Part shown: one piece after another, positions 27,245-36,764 of the stretch
Numbering within the stretch: the stretch's first letter is position 1
Layout: each line of letters opens with the position of its first letter
Assembly: GCF_002282895.1 (NCBI RefSeq)
Contig: NZ_NRRB01000004.1
Coordinates: 62,001 to 126,000, forward strand
Origin: Paraferrimonas haliotis
GTDB lineage: Bacteria > Pseudomonadota > Gammaproteobacteria > Enterobacterales > Shewanellaceae
Direction of reading: 5' to 3'
Length of the DNA: 64,000 nucleotides
Notes under the pieces: model-generated
The model's input: the letters and a program-made list of their open reading frames with translations, nothing else
Databases searched by the model: none
Told to the model about the DNA's origin: nothing
Made by a program: the position numbers and the translations under genes

Positions 27245-28774
27245 ATGGCAAAACAACCCACTAAAAAAACAGAAACCAAATCCTTTGAACAAAGCCTATG
27301 GGATACGGCAACAGCACTTCGTGGCAACCTAGAGCCTTCAGAGTACAAATACCCAGTGCTTGCGCTCATCTTCTTAAAATACGTCGGTGATGCGTTTACG
27401 ATTCAGCGAGATAAACTCATCGCCGATGGGCATGGAAGTGTAGCTGAGCAGCCGTTCGCCTACACCAAAGACAACGTGTTTTATCTGCCAGAAGAGTCTC
27501 GCTGGTCATATCTACAACAGCACAGTAAGCAAGAGGACATTTCTCTTAAAATCGATACAGCATTAGCACTTATTGAGAAAAGCAACGAAGCCCTGCGTGG
27601 GGCGCTGCCTGATAATCTGTTCTCTCGCCTGCAGATTGAGAATGCCTCGCTCTCTGCGCTGATTGATGCGGTGAATAACATCGACACCACATCTAGCGAA
27701 GATGTCATTGGCCGTGTGTATGAATACTTCCTCGCAAACTTTGCCGCCAACGAGGGCAAAAAGGGCGGTGAGTTCTACACGCCTAATAGCATTGTAAATC
27801 TGATAGCGGAAATGATAGAGCCGTACTCTGGCAAGATATACGACCCATGCTGCGGCTCGGGCGGTATGTTTGTGCAGTCGCTCAAGTTCATTGAAAACCA
27901 CCAAGGCAACAAAAAAGACATCTCGGTTTATGGGCAGGAGTTTACCGCAACCACCTTTAAACTTGCCAAGATGAACCTTGCCATTCGTGGTATTTCGGCA
28001 AACCTTGGTGAAGCGCCAAGAGATACGTTAAAGAACGACCAGCACTTAGATCTAAAAGCGGACTACATCATGGCAAATCCGCCATTTAACATCGACAAAT
28101 GGCGTGGCGAAGATGAGCTATTAGACGATGCGCGCTGGGCAGGCTATGAAGTGCCACCAGTGGGCAATGCTAACTATGCGTGGCTTTTGCATATGATCTC
28201 AAAGCTATCGGTAAATGGCACAGCGGGCATTGTGCTGGCAAATGGTTCTATGAGTACCTCAACCAAAGGCGAGCTTGCTATCCGTAAGCAAATACTTGAG
28301 AACGACCTAGTAGATTGTATTGTGAACCTGCCAAGTCAGCTGTTTTACGGCACGCAAATCCCTGCGTGCATTTGGTTTTTGAGCAAAAACAAAAAGCGCA
28401 AAGCGGACAACACAGGCAAGACGCTGTTTATCGACGCACGAGAAATCGGCTATATGAAAGGGCGCGTACTGCGTGACTTTACAGCTGAGGACATCGCAAA
28501 GGTTGCACAGACCTATCACAACTGGCGTGATGGGGAAAACTACGAGGACATAGCTGGATTCTGTAAATCATCAGAATTAGAGGAAATCAAAAAGCACGAC
28601 TATGTGCTAACCCCAGGTCGCTATGTGGGCGCAGCCGAAGAAGAAGACGATGGCATCCCATTTGAAGAAAAAATGGCAGATTTAACCGCTAAACTTGGCG
28701 AGCAGTTTGCCCAGAGCGCAAAGCTAGAAAATGATATCAAAGCGAACTTAAAAGGGTTGGGTTATGAGTTTTGA
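27245..28774 (+). CDS. hsdM: Type I restriction-modification DNA methyltransferase HsdM
   Basis: The 509-residue protein is a type I N6-adenine methyltransferase. The SAM-binding motif DPCCGSGGMF begins at about residue 200 and the catalytic NPPF at 278-281. An N-terminal helical domain (SLWDTATALRGNLEPSEYK) is also typical. Two HsdM and one HsdS form the methylase that protects host sites; adding HsdR makes the nuclease. ATG 27245 lies behind AGGTCA. hsdS starts inside the last 11 bp, so translation is coupled. Confidence 0.96.
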   Translation: MAKQPTKKTETKSFEQSLWDTATALRGNLEPSEYKYPVLALIFLKYVGDAFTIQRDKLIADGHGSVAEQPFAYTKDNVFYLPEESRWSYLQQHSKQEDISLKIDTALALIEKSNEALRGALPDNLFSRLQIENASLSALIDAVNNIDTTSSEDVIGRVYEYFLANFAANEGKKGGEFYTPNSIVNLIAEMIEPYSGKIYDPCCGSGGMFVQSLKFIENHQGNKKDISVYGQEFTATTFKLAKMNLAIRGISANLGEAPRDTLKNDQHLDLKADYIMANPPFNIDKWRGEDELLDDARWAGYEVPPVGNANYAWLLHMISKLSVNGTAGIVLANGSMSTSTKGELAIRKQILENDLVDCIVNLPSQLFYGTQIPACIWFLSKNKKRKADNTGKTLFIDAREIGYMKGRVLRDFTAEDIAKVAQTYHNWRDGENYEDIAGFCKSSELEEIKKHDYVLTPGRYVGAAEEEDDGIPFEEKMADLTAKLGEQFAQSAKLENDIKANLKGLGYEF

Positions 28775-30071
28775 TTGGGAATATAAAACAATTAACGAAA
28801 TAGCGACTCTTAACCAAGATAGCTATAAAAAATCTGATAATTGGAAATCGGTAACTTATCTTGATACAGCAAATTTAACTGAGAATAAAATCGGTGAATA
28901 TCTACATTTTGATTTGTTAAATGATAAGTTACCGAGTAGAGCTAAAAGGAAAGTAAAGATAGGAGACATTTTATACTCAACGGTTCGCCCAAACCAAAAA
29001 CATTATGGTTTGGTCCAAGGTGATATAGATGATTTATTGGTTTCTACAGGTTTTACTGTAATAAGGAGTAACCCTGAAAAGTGCGACAATAATTTTTTAT
29101 ATTGGTGGATAACACAAGAGCAAATCACTAATTATTTACAAGCCGTTGGTGAAGACTCTACCTCCGCTTACCCAGCAATTAAACCGTTAGACATTGGTAA
29201 ATTAGAAATAGGGCTCCCACCTCTACCAATCCAAAAGAAAATCGCAAAAATTCTTGGTGATCTCGACAAAAAAATCGCGCTGAACACGCAGACGAATGAG
29301 ACGTTAGAGGCGATGGCGCAGGCGATTTTTAAAAGCTGGTTTGTGGATTTTGACCCCGTAAAAAGCAAAATGGCAGGTGAGGCGCCAAAGGGGATGGACA
29401 CCGCCACCGCCGCCCTGTTCCCAAACAAACTCACAGACTCCGAACTCGGTTTAATCCCCGAAGGGTGGGAGGTTTCTGAAATTGGGAATGAACTCACCGT
29501 TGCAGGTGGCGGTACTCCTTCTAAAAAGAATGATGACTTTTGGGAAGGTGGTATTCATCACTGGACATCTCCAAAAGACTTGTCAGGTGTCAAGGATAAA
29601 GTGCTTTTAGATACGGCAAGCAAAGTGACAGATTTAGGACTTGAAAAAATAAGCTCAGGCTTATTACCTGTCGATACCGTGTTACTGTCATCTCGTGCAC
29701 CAGTTGGGTATTTAGCATTAGCGAAAATTCCGACAGCTATCAATCAGGGCTACATCGCAATGAAATGCGAAAAGGCTCTAACATCTGAGTTTGTTTTGCA
29801 GTGGTGTACTCATCGCATGGATGAAATCAAATCTCGAGCTAGTGGCAGTACGTTTGCCGAGATAAGTAAAAAGAACTTCAAACCTATTCCAGTTGTCGTT
29901 CCGAATAATGACTTGGTCAAAGAGTTTACAAAAATTGCTAAATCGCTATATGACTCAATCACGCAAAATGTAAAACAAACGCAAGAACTCACCAAACTAC
30001 GTGACACCCTGCTACCCAAACTATTAAGTGGCGAGTTGGATTTATCACAAGTAGAAGCAGAGGTTAGTTAA
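28764..30071 (+). CDS. hsdS: Type I restriction-modification specificity subunit HsdS
   Basis: The 435-residue protein has two target-recognition domains (about 1-150 and 225-375), each followed by a conserved coiled-coil spacer: LPPLPIQKKIAKILGDLDKK and, at the end, TQELTKLRDTLLPKLLSGEL. It sets the bipartite DNA sequence methylated and restricted. The DNA encoding the first recognition domain is visibly more AT-rich than the conserved spacer and hsdM, a sign of domain exchange. Its stop overlaps the next gene's start by one to three bases (TAATG). Confidence 0.94.
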   Translation: MSFDWEYKTINEIATLNQDSYKKSDNWKSVTYLDTANLTENKIGEYLHFDLLNDKLPSRAKRKVKIGDILYSTVRPNQKHYGLVQGDIDDLLVSTGFTVIRSNPEKCDNNFLYWWITQEQITNYLQAVGEDSTSAYPAIKPLDIGKLEIGLPPLPIQKKIAKILGDLDKKIALNTQTNETLEAMAQAIFKSWFVDFDPVKSKMAGEAPKGMDTATAALFPNKLTDSELGLIPEGWEVSEIGNELTVAGGGTPSKKNDDFWEGGIHHWTSPKDLSGVKDKVLLDTASKVTDLGLEKISSGLLPVDTVLLSSRAPVGYLALAKIPTAINQGYIAMKCEKALTSEFVLQWCTHRMDEIKSRASGSTFAEISKKNFKPIPVVVPNNDLVKEFTKIAKSLYDSITQNVKQTQELTKLRDTLLPKLLSGELDLSQVEAEVS

Positions 30072-31231
30072 TGGACTTACAAAATGGCCTATTTACGAGT
30101 CTTATCAAATACTCAGCAAGCGATAAAAACCAGCCCAAGGAAAACTTTGTCACAGAGGCTTTTGCTTGGTTGTTAAATGTGGATAGACCGCTACGAAATG
30201 CATTTTTTAAACAGTTGCCTAAGTTTTGTAAAAAAGAGGCTTATAACCCTATAAACGATCTTAATGTGGCTCATTTTGGTGACATATCTACACAGGTTAA
30301 TTTTGATGGCAAGTTTCCTGACATGGTTTGGCAAAGTGACTCCTTTACCATCGTGTTTGAAAACAAAGTGTGGGCAGAACTGCATCATAATCAGCTTAAA
30401 AACTACAGAGACTATGCGCAAAAGCATTATAAGTCGCATTGTGTTGTGGTTATAACCGCAAGCCGTATGCAACACACACAAAAACCTGACTATGGGCTTT
30501 GTTGGTATCAAGTCAAAAACATCATTGACTCCCTAAGTGATGATAAGACTTTGGGTTGGTTTAGAGCAGAGTTTTGTGCACTTCTTAGCTCTCTTGGTCT
30601 TTTGAATCAAACACCGATTAACACACTGACATTTAGTTATTACAATGAAGTCCAACAAATTCAACAGCAATTTAAAACGATCGCTGAGTCTGCCAATGAT
30701 GCCAGTATTGATTGGCCTATCACGCAAAAAGGCCTGATGGAAAAGCACAATGCGTCTGTTAAATCGCGATGGGGCAGAATTGGCATTGAGTTTAACTCGG
30801 CCAAAGGCACTAAATCGCAAGGAGAGTGGAAACCGGGTCTTTTTTGTGGATTTGTCGTAGACCCTTATGATCATCAAGTAGAAGATCTTTTTGAAGATGG
30901 GCCGATTGTCCTTGTCTCTATCGAGCTAGATACTGCGGTGCAAAGCATCATAAAAATGCCAATTTACCAAAAGCTTGTCAATGAATTAAAAAACACAATC
31001 TCAGATAACTGGGTTGTTACCGATAGAAGCACTGAAAGCAAAAATGGGAAATATAATAAGTGGCGACCGCTTATGATTTATATGACTGCTGCTGCCTTTT
31101 TTGAAGGGACAAATACCGTTGATGAGCAGCACCTGCGTTTTCAAACGCTAATTAAAGAGGTGCAAAGGCAGATTATTGATTGTGAGTCATTTGAGCCATT
31201 TTGCAAAAGTCTATCTGAAACGACTGAATAA
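30071..31231 (+). CDS. PD-(D/E)XK nuclease-family protein between hsdS and hsdR
   Basis: The 386-residue protein has a recognisable nuclease core: P83-D84 in KFPDMVW, then E97-N-K99 in FTIVFENKV, followed by HNQLKNYRDY, matching the PDDEXK_4-type family found in defence islands. The C-terminal half (about 200-386) is not recognised. It begins at the hsdS stop codon (TAATG), so it is translated with the type I genes, and hsdR follows after 125 bp. It may be an accessory nuclease of this system, a guard against its own failure, or a separate passenger. Active-site residues look intact. Confidence 0.85.
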   Translation: MDLQNGLFTSLIKYSASDKNQPKENFVTEAFAWLLNVDRPLRNAFFKQLPKFCKKEAYNPINDLNVAHFGDISTQVNFDGKFPDMVWQSDSFTIVFENKVWAELHHNQLKNYRDYAQKHYKSHCVVVITASRMQHTQKPDYGLCWYQVKNIIDSLSDDKTLGWFRAEFCALLSSLGLLNQTPINTLTFSYYNEVQQIQQQFKTIAESANDASIDWPITQKGLMEKHNASVKSRWGRIGIEFNSAKGTKSQGEWKPGLFCGFVVDPYDHQVEDLFEDGPIVLVSIELDTAVQSIIKMPIYQKLVNELKNTISDNWVVTDRSTESKNGKYNKWRPLMIYMTAAAFFEGTNTVDEQHLRFQTLIKEVQRQIIDCESFEPFCKSLSETTE

Positions 31232-31356
31232 CTTGCTGGGTTTTGAGCCCTCAAGTTACCCCGCAAGTTAGCCCCCAAGATAAGTATTTGGAAAACGGCT
31301 AGTTTATAGGGGATGTGCGTTACTTATTTTGACGATCTAGGAAAAAGATTATCCAT

Positions 31357-34300
31357 ATGAAATTTACCGAAGCAAAACTAGAAGCTGCCATCATCGATTT
31401 GCTAGAGAAGCAAAACCTGCCACACACTCACGGTGAGGCGCTTGAGCGCACCTTCGATGAGGTGTTGATAAAAGCAGATTTGATAGCGTTTCTAAAGGCC
31501 AAATACCGCGCCGAGGGCATTACAGATAATGAGATCACGCAGGTGATTAACACCCTAGAGCGCCTGCCTGCGTCGGATCTGTATGAGACTAACAAGCAAA
31601 TCAACCAGTGGGTGATGTCAGGTTTTGCCCTAAAGCGGGAAGATGCTAAGGCCAAAGACATATGGGTCAATCTGATTGATTTTGATGATATAGAGCAAAA
31701 TGCCATTCGCACGGTAAGTCAAATTACCATCGTAGGCTTTTCTGAGCGCAGACCCGATCTGATTTTATACATCAACGGCCTGCCACTTGTGGTGTTTGAG
31801 TTTAAAAGCGCCATCCGAGAGGAAGCTGACATTGCCAGTGCTTACCGACAAATCACTACACGTTATCGCCGTGACATACCTAAGCTGTTTAAATACAACG
31901 CCTTTTGCGTGATAAGCGATGGCGTGAATAACAAAATGGGCTCGTTGTTTGCTCCCTATGAGTTTTTCTATACTTGGCGCCAGATAACAGGCGCTGAGAG
32001 TGAGGATGTTTCAGGCATTGATTCGCTTTATACGCTACTTGAGGGCTTGTTTGATAAAGCGCGTCTACTTGATGTCATTCATCATTTTATTTACATGCCA
32101 GATAGTTCTGACAAAGAGATGAAGATCGTCTGTCGCTACCCGCAGTATTATGCGGCCAAAGCGCTGTTTGAAAACATCAAAATTCACCAGAAAACGTTGG
32201 ACGCACAGGGCAATTTGCTATCAGGTGATGGTAAAGGCGGCACGTACTTTGGGGCAACGGGTTGTGGTAAAAGTTTTACCATGCTGTTTTTATCACGCCT
32301 ATTAATGAAGGATGTAAGCCTCGGCAGTCCCACGATTATCCTCATTACCGACCGCACCGATTTAGACGATCAATTATCCAAGCAGTTTGTAAGCGCCAAA
32401 ACTTATATTGGGGATAACGAGGTCGTCAGCCTAGAGAGCCGAGCAGATCTGAAAGAGAAGCTCAAAGGGCGCAGCAGTGGCGGGGTGTTTTTAACCACCA
32501 TTCATAAATTCTCAGAGGATATCGACCTGCTATCAGAGCGTAGCAACATCATCTGTATTTCCGATGAAGCCCACCGCTCACAAACCAACCTAGAGCAAAA
32601 AGTCAGCTATACCGAAAAGGGCGTAAAGAAAACCTATGGCTTTGCCAAGCATTTGCACGATAGCCTGCCAAATGCCACCTATGTGGGTTTTACCGGTACG
32701 CCGATTGATGCAACGTTGGATGTGTTTGGTGAGATTGTAAATAGCTACACCATGGCAGAGTCGGTGCGTGATGAAATAACCGTGCCCATTGTCTATGAGG
32801 GCAGAGCTGCCGAGGTGTTGCTGCATAGCAATCAACTGCATGAAATCGAGCAGTACTACAGAGACGCAGAAGCGGCAGGCTCAAATGAGGAGCAGATCGA
32901 GCAAAGTAAAGTGATGATGAGCAGCATGAGCACCATCTTGGGCGACCCATCTCGCATCAAAGCCATTGCACTGGATTTTGTCGATCACTATGAAAAGCGC
33001 GTTTCAGAGGGCACAACCCAAAAGGGCAAGGCCATGTTTGTCTGCGCAACGCGTGAGATTGCCTATCAGTTTTACAAAGAGCTAATCGCAATACGCCCAG
33101 AGTGGGCAGAGGTTAAGCGATCAGCTGGTGATGTAGAGCTTACCGAGCAGGAGGAGAAGAAAATTCTACCAATGGCGCGCGTTAAGATGATCATGACGCG
33201 CAATAAAGACGATGACAAATCGCTCTATGACCTGCTTGGCACCAAAGAGTATCGCAAGATGCTCGATGGGCAGTTTAAAAACGAAAAGTCGAACTTTAAA
33301 ATCGCCATTGTAGTTGATATGTGGCTGACAGGCTTTGACGTGCCGTTTTTAGATACCATTTATATTGATAAGCCACTACAAAAGCATAATCTGATCCAGA
33401 CCATCTCCCGAGTAAACCGCAAATTTGAAGGCAAAAAGAAAGGGCTAGTGGTTGATTATATCGGCATCAAAAAGCAGATGAACCAAGCGCTCTCTGCCTA
33501 TACCAACAAAAAAGAGCAAGATCTTGAGGACATCGCCGCATCAGTTATTATCGTAAAAGACCATTTAGCACTGCTTAAAAACGTATTTCATGGCTTTGAT
33601 AACAGCCTGTATTTTACAGGCTCGCCGTTGGAGCAACTTAACTGCCTAAATGATTCGGCAAACTTTGTGCTGCAAATCGAAAAGCGCAAAAAGCTGATGA
33701 TGGATTTAACCCGCAGGTTAAAATCTGCTTATGATATTTGCGTAGGTAGCAGTGAGCTTTCTGTCTATAACAAAGCTGATATCCACTACTATCTTGCGGT
33801 GCGCAGTATCATTTACAAACTCACCAAGGGCGAAGCGCCAGATCTTGAGCAAATGAACCAGCGTGTTCGAGAAATGGTTGCAAATGCGCTTGAAAGCTCA
33901 GGTGTAAGCGAGATTATGCAGTTAGGCAGTGAAAGCGGTGAGATTGATGTATTTGATGAGGATTATCTAGCAAAACTAGAGCTGATAAAACAACCCTTTA
34001 CTAAGATGGAACTGCTTAAAAAGCTACTTGGAAAAGCAATCGGTGAGCTATCTAAAACCAACAAAGTCAAAGGCGTGGATTTTACCGAGCGCATGAATAA
34101 CATTGTCGCAAAGTATAACGAGCGTGACGAAAATGACGTGCTTCGCTCTGAGGTTATCGAGGACTTCTCTAAGTCAATTTTAGACATGCTAAAAGAGGTA
34201 AAAGACGCATTTACATCTGGAGATGGCCTTGGTATCGGCATAGAGGAAAAGGCGTTCTACGACATTCTTTTGAGCTTAGCCAATAAATACGATTTTACCT

Positions 34301-34533
34301 ATCCCGAGCAAAAATTGATTGAGCTCGCTAAGGAAGTGAAGAAGCTGGTTGACGACAAAGCGCAATATACCGATTGGGATAAACGCAATGATATTAAAGC
34401 CGAGCTTCATTTTGGAATCGTTATTCTTTTAGATAAGTGGGATTACCCACCCGTAGATAAAGATGAAGTCTATAAAGAGATTTTTGAACAAGCGGAGAAT
34501 TTTAAGAAGTATCGAGAGGCTAATTTAAGTTAA
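31357..34533 (+). CDS. hsdR: Type I restriction endonuclease subunit HsdR
   Basis: The 1058-residue protein is a complete HsdR. The N-terminal nuclease core includes PDLILYINGLPLVVFEFKSA around residues 134-153. The motor has Walker A GATGCGKS from 299, DEAH at 403-406, FTGTP, and the later helicase motif QTISRVNR. A helical C-terminal domain binds the methylase. It translocates DNA using ATP and cuts far from unmethylated sites. Length and layout resemble the type IC-like HsdR group. It follows the nuclease gene by 125 bp without a visible terminator. Confidence 0.96.
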   Translation: MKFTEAKLEAAIIDLLEKQNLPHTHGEALERTFDEVLIKADLIAFLKAKYRAEGITDNEITQVINTLERLPASDLYETNKQINQWVMSGFALKREDAKAKDIWVNLIDFDDIEQNAIRTVSQITIVGFSERRPDLILYINGLPLVVFEFKSAIREEADIASAYRQITTRYRRDIPKLFKYNAFCVISDGVNNKMGSLFAPYEFFYTWRQITGAESEDVSGIDSLYTLLEGLFDKARLLDVIHHFIYMPDSSDKEMKIVCRYPQYYAAKALFENIKIHQKTLDAQGNLLSGDGKGGTYFGATGCGKSFTMLFLSRLLMKDVSLGSPTIILITDRTDLDDQLSKQFVSAKTYIGDNEVVSLESRADLKEKLKGRSSGGVFLTTIHKFSEDIDLLSERSNIICISDEAHRSQTNLEQKVSYTEKGVKKTYGFAKHLHDSLPNATYVGFTGTPIDATLDVFGEIVNSYTMAESVRDEITVPIVYEGRAAEVLLHSNQLHEIEQYYRDAEAAGSNEEQIEQSKVMMSSMSTILGDPSRIKAIALDFVDHYEKRVSEGTTQKGKAMFVCATREIAYQFYKELIAIRPEWAEVKRSAGDVELTEQEEKKILPMARVKMIMTRNKDDDKSLYDLLGTKEYRKMLDGQFKNEKSNFKIAIVVDMWLTGFDVPFLDTIYIDKPLQKHNLIQTISRVNRKFEGKKKGLVVDYIGIKKQMNQALSAYTNKKEQDLEDIAASVIIVKDHLALLKNVFHGFDNSLYFTGSPLEQLNCLNDSANFVLQIEKRKKLMMDLTRRLKSAYDICVGSSELSVYNKADIHYYLAVRSIIYKLTKGEAPDLEQMNQRVREMVANALESSGVSEIMQLGSESGEIDVFDEDYLAKLELIKQPFTKMELLKKLLGKAIGELSKTNKVKGVDFTERMNNIVAKYNERDENDVLRSEVIEDFSKSILDMLKEVKDAFTSGDGLGIGIEEKAFYDILLSLANKYDFTYPEQKLIELAKEVKKLVDDKAQYTDWDKRNDIKAELHFGIVILLDKWDYPPVDKDEVYKEIFEQAENFKKYREANLS

Positions 34534-34566
34534 AACTTTTAATTTGTTGAGATGCAATATTAGCCA

Positions 34567-34601
34567 CAAAAAAAAGCGCCCAAGATCAAAATCCTGAGCG
34601 C
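34567..34601 (-). terminator. asnS: Intrinsic terminator after asnS
   Basis: On the minus strand, AGCGCTCAGG pairs with a TGGGCGCT-type arm (one wobble) and a run of eight T follows. It sits about 32 bp past the asnS stop and also separates it from hsdR. Confidence 0.75.
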
Positions 34602-34632
34602 TCACTTAGCTAACCGCTATAACAATCCAACC

Positions 34633-36033
34633 CTAAAAGTTAGCGCTGCGAGGTGCGCGAGGGAATGGAATGACGTCGCGGATGTTGCTGACACCGGTAA
34701 CGTACGACACTAGGCGCTCGAAGCCCAGGCCAAAGCCGGAGTGGGGCACTGTGCCGTAGCGGCGTAGGTCGCGATACCACCAGTAGTCTTCTTTCTCTAG
34801 CTGCATTTCTTCCATGCGGGCGTCGAGTACGTCTAGGCGCTCTTCACGCTGCGAGCCACCGATGATTTCGCCGATGCCGGGTGCGAGTACGTCCATGGCG
34901 GCTACGGTTTTGCCGTCTTCGTTTAGGCGCATGTAGAAGGCTTTAATGTCTTTCGGGTAGTTTTTAACGACCACAGGCGCTTTAAAGTGCTCTTCGGCAA
35001 GGTAGCGTTCGTGCTCGGATTGCAGGTCTACGCCCCATTCCACGTCGTATTCGAACTTCTTGCCGCAGTTCTTAAGAATTTCTACTGCGTCGGTGTAGTC
35101 CACTTGAGCAAAGTCAGCGGCCACAAAGCGCTCAAGGCGGTTAATGGCGTCTTTCTCTACGCGTTGGGCGAAGAATTCCATGTCGTCACGGCGCTCTTCT
35201 AATACCGCGTTAAAGCAGTATTTCAGCATTTTTTCTGCCAACTCGGCGGCGTCGTCCAGATCGGCAAAGGCGATTTCTGGCTCTACCATCCAAAACTCCG
35301 CCAAGTGGCGGCTGGTGTTGGAGTTTTCGGCGCGGAAGGTTGGGCCGAAGGTGTAGATTTTGCTAAGGGCGCTGGCGTAGGTTTCGCCGTTGAGCTGGCC
35401 CGATACGGTTAAGAAGGTTTCTTTACCGAAGAAATCTTTGTCGTAGTCTACGTCACCGGCGTCGGTGCGGGGTAGGTTGTTCATGTCTAAGGTGGACACG
35501 CGGAACATTTCACCGGCACCTTCGGTATCCGAGGCGGTTAAAATTGGGGTAGACACCCACAAGTAACCTTGCTCGTGGAAAAAGCGGTGCAAGGCTTGGC
35601 TTAGGCAGTTGCGTACCCGCATAACCGAGCCAATGATGTTGGTGCGTGGGCGTAAGTGGGCCACGTCGCGAAGGTGCTCAATGGAGTGGCGCTTGGCCGC
35701 CATTGGGTAGGTATCGGGATCGTCTACCCAACCTACAACTTTAACCGCGGTCACTTGCAGTTCAAAGGCTTGGCCTTTGCCTGGGCTTTCGACCACATCG
35801 CCGGTCATTTCGACGGAGCAACCTGCGGTGAGCTTTAAAATGTCTTCTTGGTAATTAGGCAAGTCATTAGCGGCAACGCCTTGAATGGCATCAAAACAAG
35901 AGCCATCGTAAACGGCTAAAAAAGAAATACCGGCTTTTGAATCTCGACGAGTACGGATCCAGCCCTGAACGGTCACACTGCTGCCTACGGCGTGCTCACC
36001 TTTTAAAATTGCTGCGACGCTTGCCACTGTCAT
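34633..36033 (-). CDS. asnS: Asparaginyl-tRNA synthetase AsnS
   Basis: The 466-residue protein is a class IIb aminoacyl-tRNA synthetase. The N-terminal OB fold begins [19 protein letters not shown]. Motif 2 is near [20 protein letters not shown], and motif 3 is [15 protein letters not shown] close to the end. The [15 protein letters not shown] and GSQREERL regions are those of AsnRS rather than AspRS. It charges tRNA-Asn with asparagine. It marks the right border of the accessory region and is followed by its own terminator. Confidence 0.97.
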   Translation of the reverse strand: MTVASVAAILKGEHAVGSSVTVQGWIRTRRDSKAGISFLAVYDGSCFDAIQGVAANDLPNYQEDILKLTAGCSVEMTGDVVESPGKGQAFELQVTAVKVVGWVDDPDTYPMAAKRHSIEHLRDVAHLRPRTNIIGSVMRVRNCLSQALHRFFHEQGYLWVSTPILTASDTEGAGEMFRVSTLDMNNLPRTDAGDVDYDKDFFGKETFLTVSGQLNGETYASALSKIYTFGPTFRAENSNTSRHLAEFWMVEPEIAFADLDDAAELAEKMLKYCFNAVLEERRDDMEFFAQRVEKDAINRLERFVAADFAQVDYTDAVEILKNCGKKFEYDVEWGVDLQSEHERYLAEEHFKAPVVVKNYPKDIKAFYMRLNEDGKTVAAMDVLAPGIGEIIGGSQREERLDVLDARMEEMQLEKEDYWWYRDLRRYGTVPHSGFGLGFERLVSYVTGVSNIRDVIPFPRAPRSANF

Positions 36034-36148
36034 AATTGACTATTGCTCCAATAAAGAATATTGACTGTAAACGAATAATCTTACCGTGGGCGCTGGGTTT
36101 CTCAAGCAAAAACTGTGGATATTTGGTGACAAACAGCAATTATTTTAA

Positions 36149-36763
36149 TCAAGCGCGCAAAATTTGTTTCAGTTGCCACAAGATGGCGGCGGTAATCCCC
36201 CACACGAAGCGATTTTTATAGGGGGCGAAGTACACGGGGTGGCTATGATTTTCGGGTGTTAGTGTCTTGCGCTTTACGGTGAGGATATGAAAGTTTTGCT
36301 CATCTAAGAAAAACGCCAAAGGCAGGGCAAAGCAATCCGCCACTTCGTTGGGCTCGGCAATGGGGCTAAAGTCGCTGTCGATGTGGGCAATGACCGGGGT
36401 AATGGCGAAGCCGGTGTGGCTGTAGTGCGTGGGCAGGGTGGCGATAACCTTAGCTTGCTCGCGCTCTAGATTAATTTCCTCATGGGCTTCTCTGAGCGCT
36501 GTGTTAATTAAGCTGCCATCGCTTGTCTCGAATTTACCGCCGGGAAAGCTGATTTGCCCGGGGTGGTGCTTCATGTAATTTGGCCGCTGGGTAAACCAAA
36601 TGTACGCCTGCTTGCCATTTTCTGTGGTTCTTTCAAACAAACCAATGAGCACGGCACTGTCGCGGTATTGGCCTTTCTCCAAGCGTGGGTAGTTGGCGGC
36701 TTTGGCGCTCGATGCGGCGCTCGGGCTTAAGCTTAGTTGAGTGATGGCTTGTTGAAGTTGCAT
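36149..36763 (-). CDS. nudL: Nudix hydrolase NudL, CoA pyrophosphatase
   Basis: The 204-residue protein has the full Nudix box (GGKFETSDGSLINTALREAHEEI) preceded by HPGQISFPGGKF, the NudL/YeaB-type signature. These enzymes split coenzyme A and its derivatives into phosphopantetheine and 3',5'-ADP. It starts one base after the pabB stop on the same strand; in E. coli nudL also follows pabB, which supports the call. No separate ribosome-binding site is seen, so translation is probably coupled to pabB. Confidence 0.93.
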   Translation of the reverse strand: MQLQQAITQLSLSPSAASSAKAANYPRLEKGQYRDSAVLIGLFERTTENGKQAYIWFTQRPNYMKHHPGQISFPGGKFETSDGSLINTALREAHEEINLEREQAKVIATLPTHYSHTGFAITPVIAHIDSDFSPIAEPNEVADCFALPLAFFLDEQNFHILTVKRKTLTPENHSHPVYFAPYKNRFVWGITAAILWQLKQILRA

Positions 36764-36764
36764 G

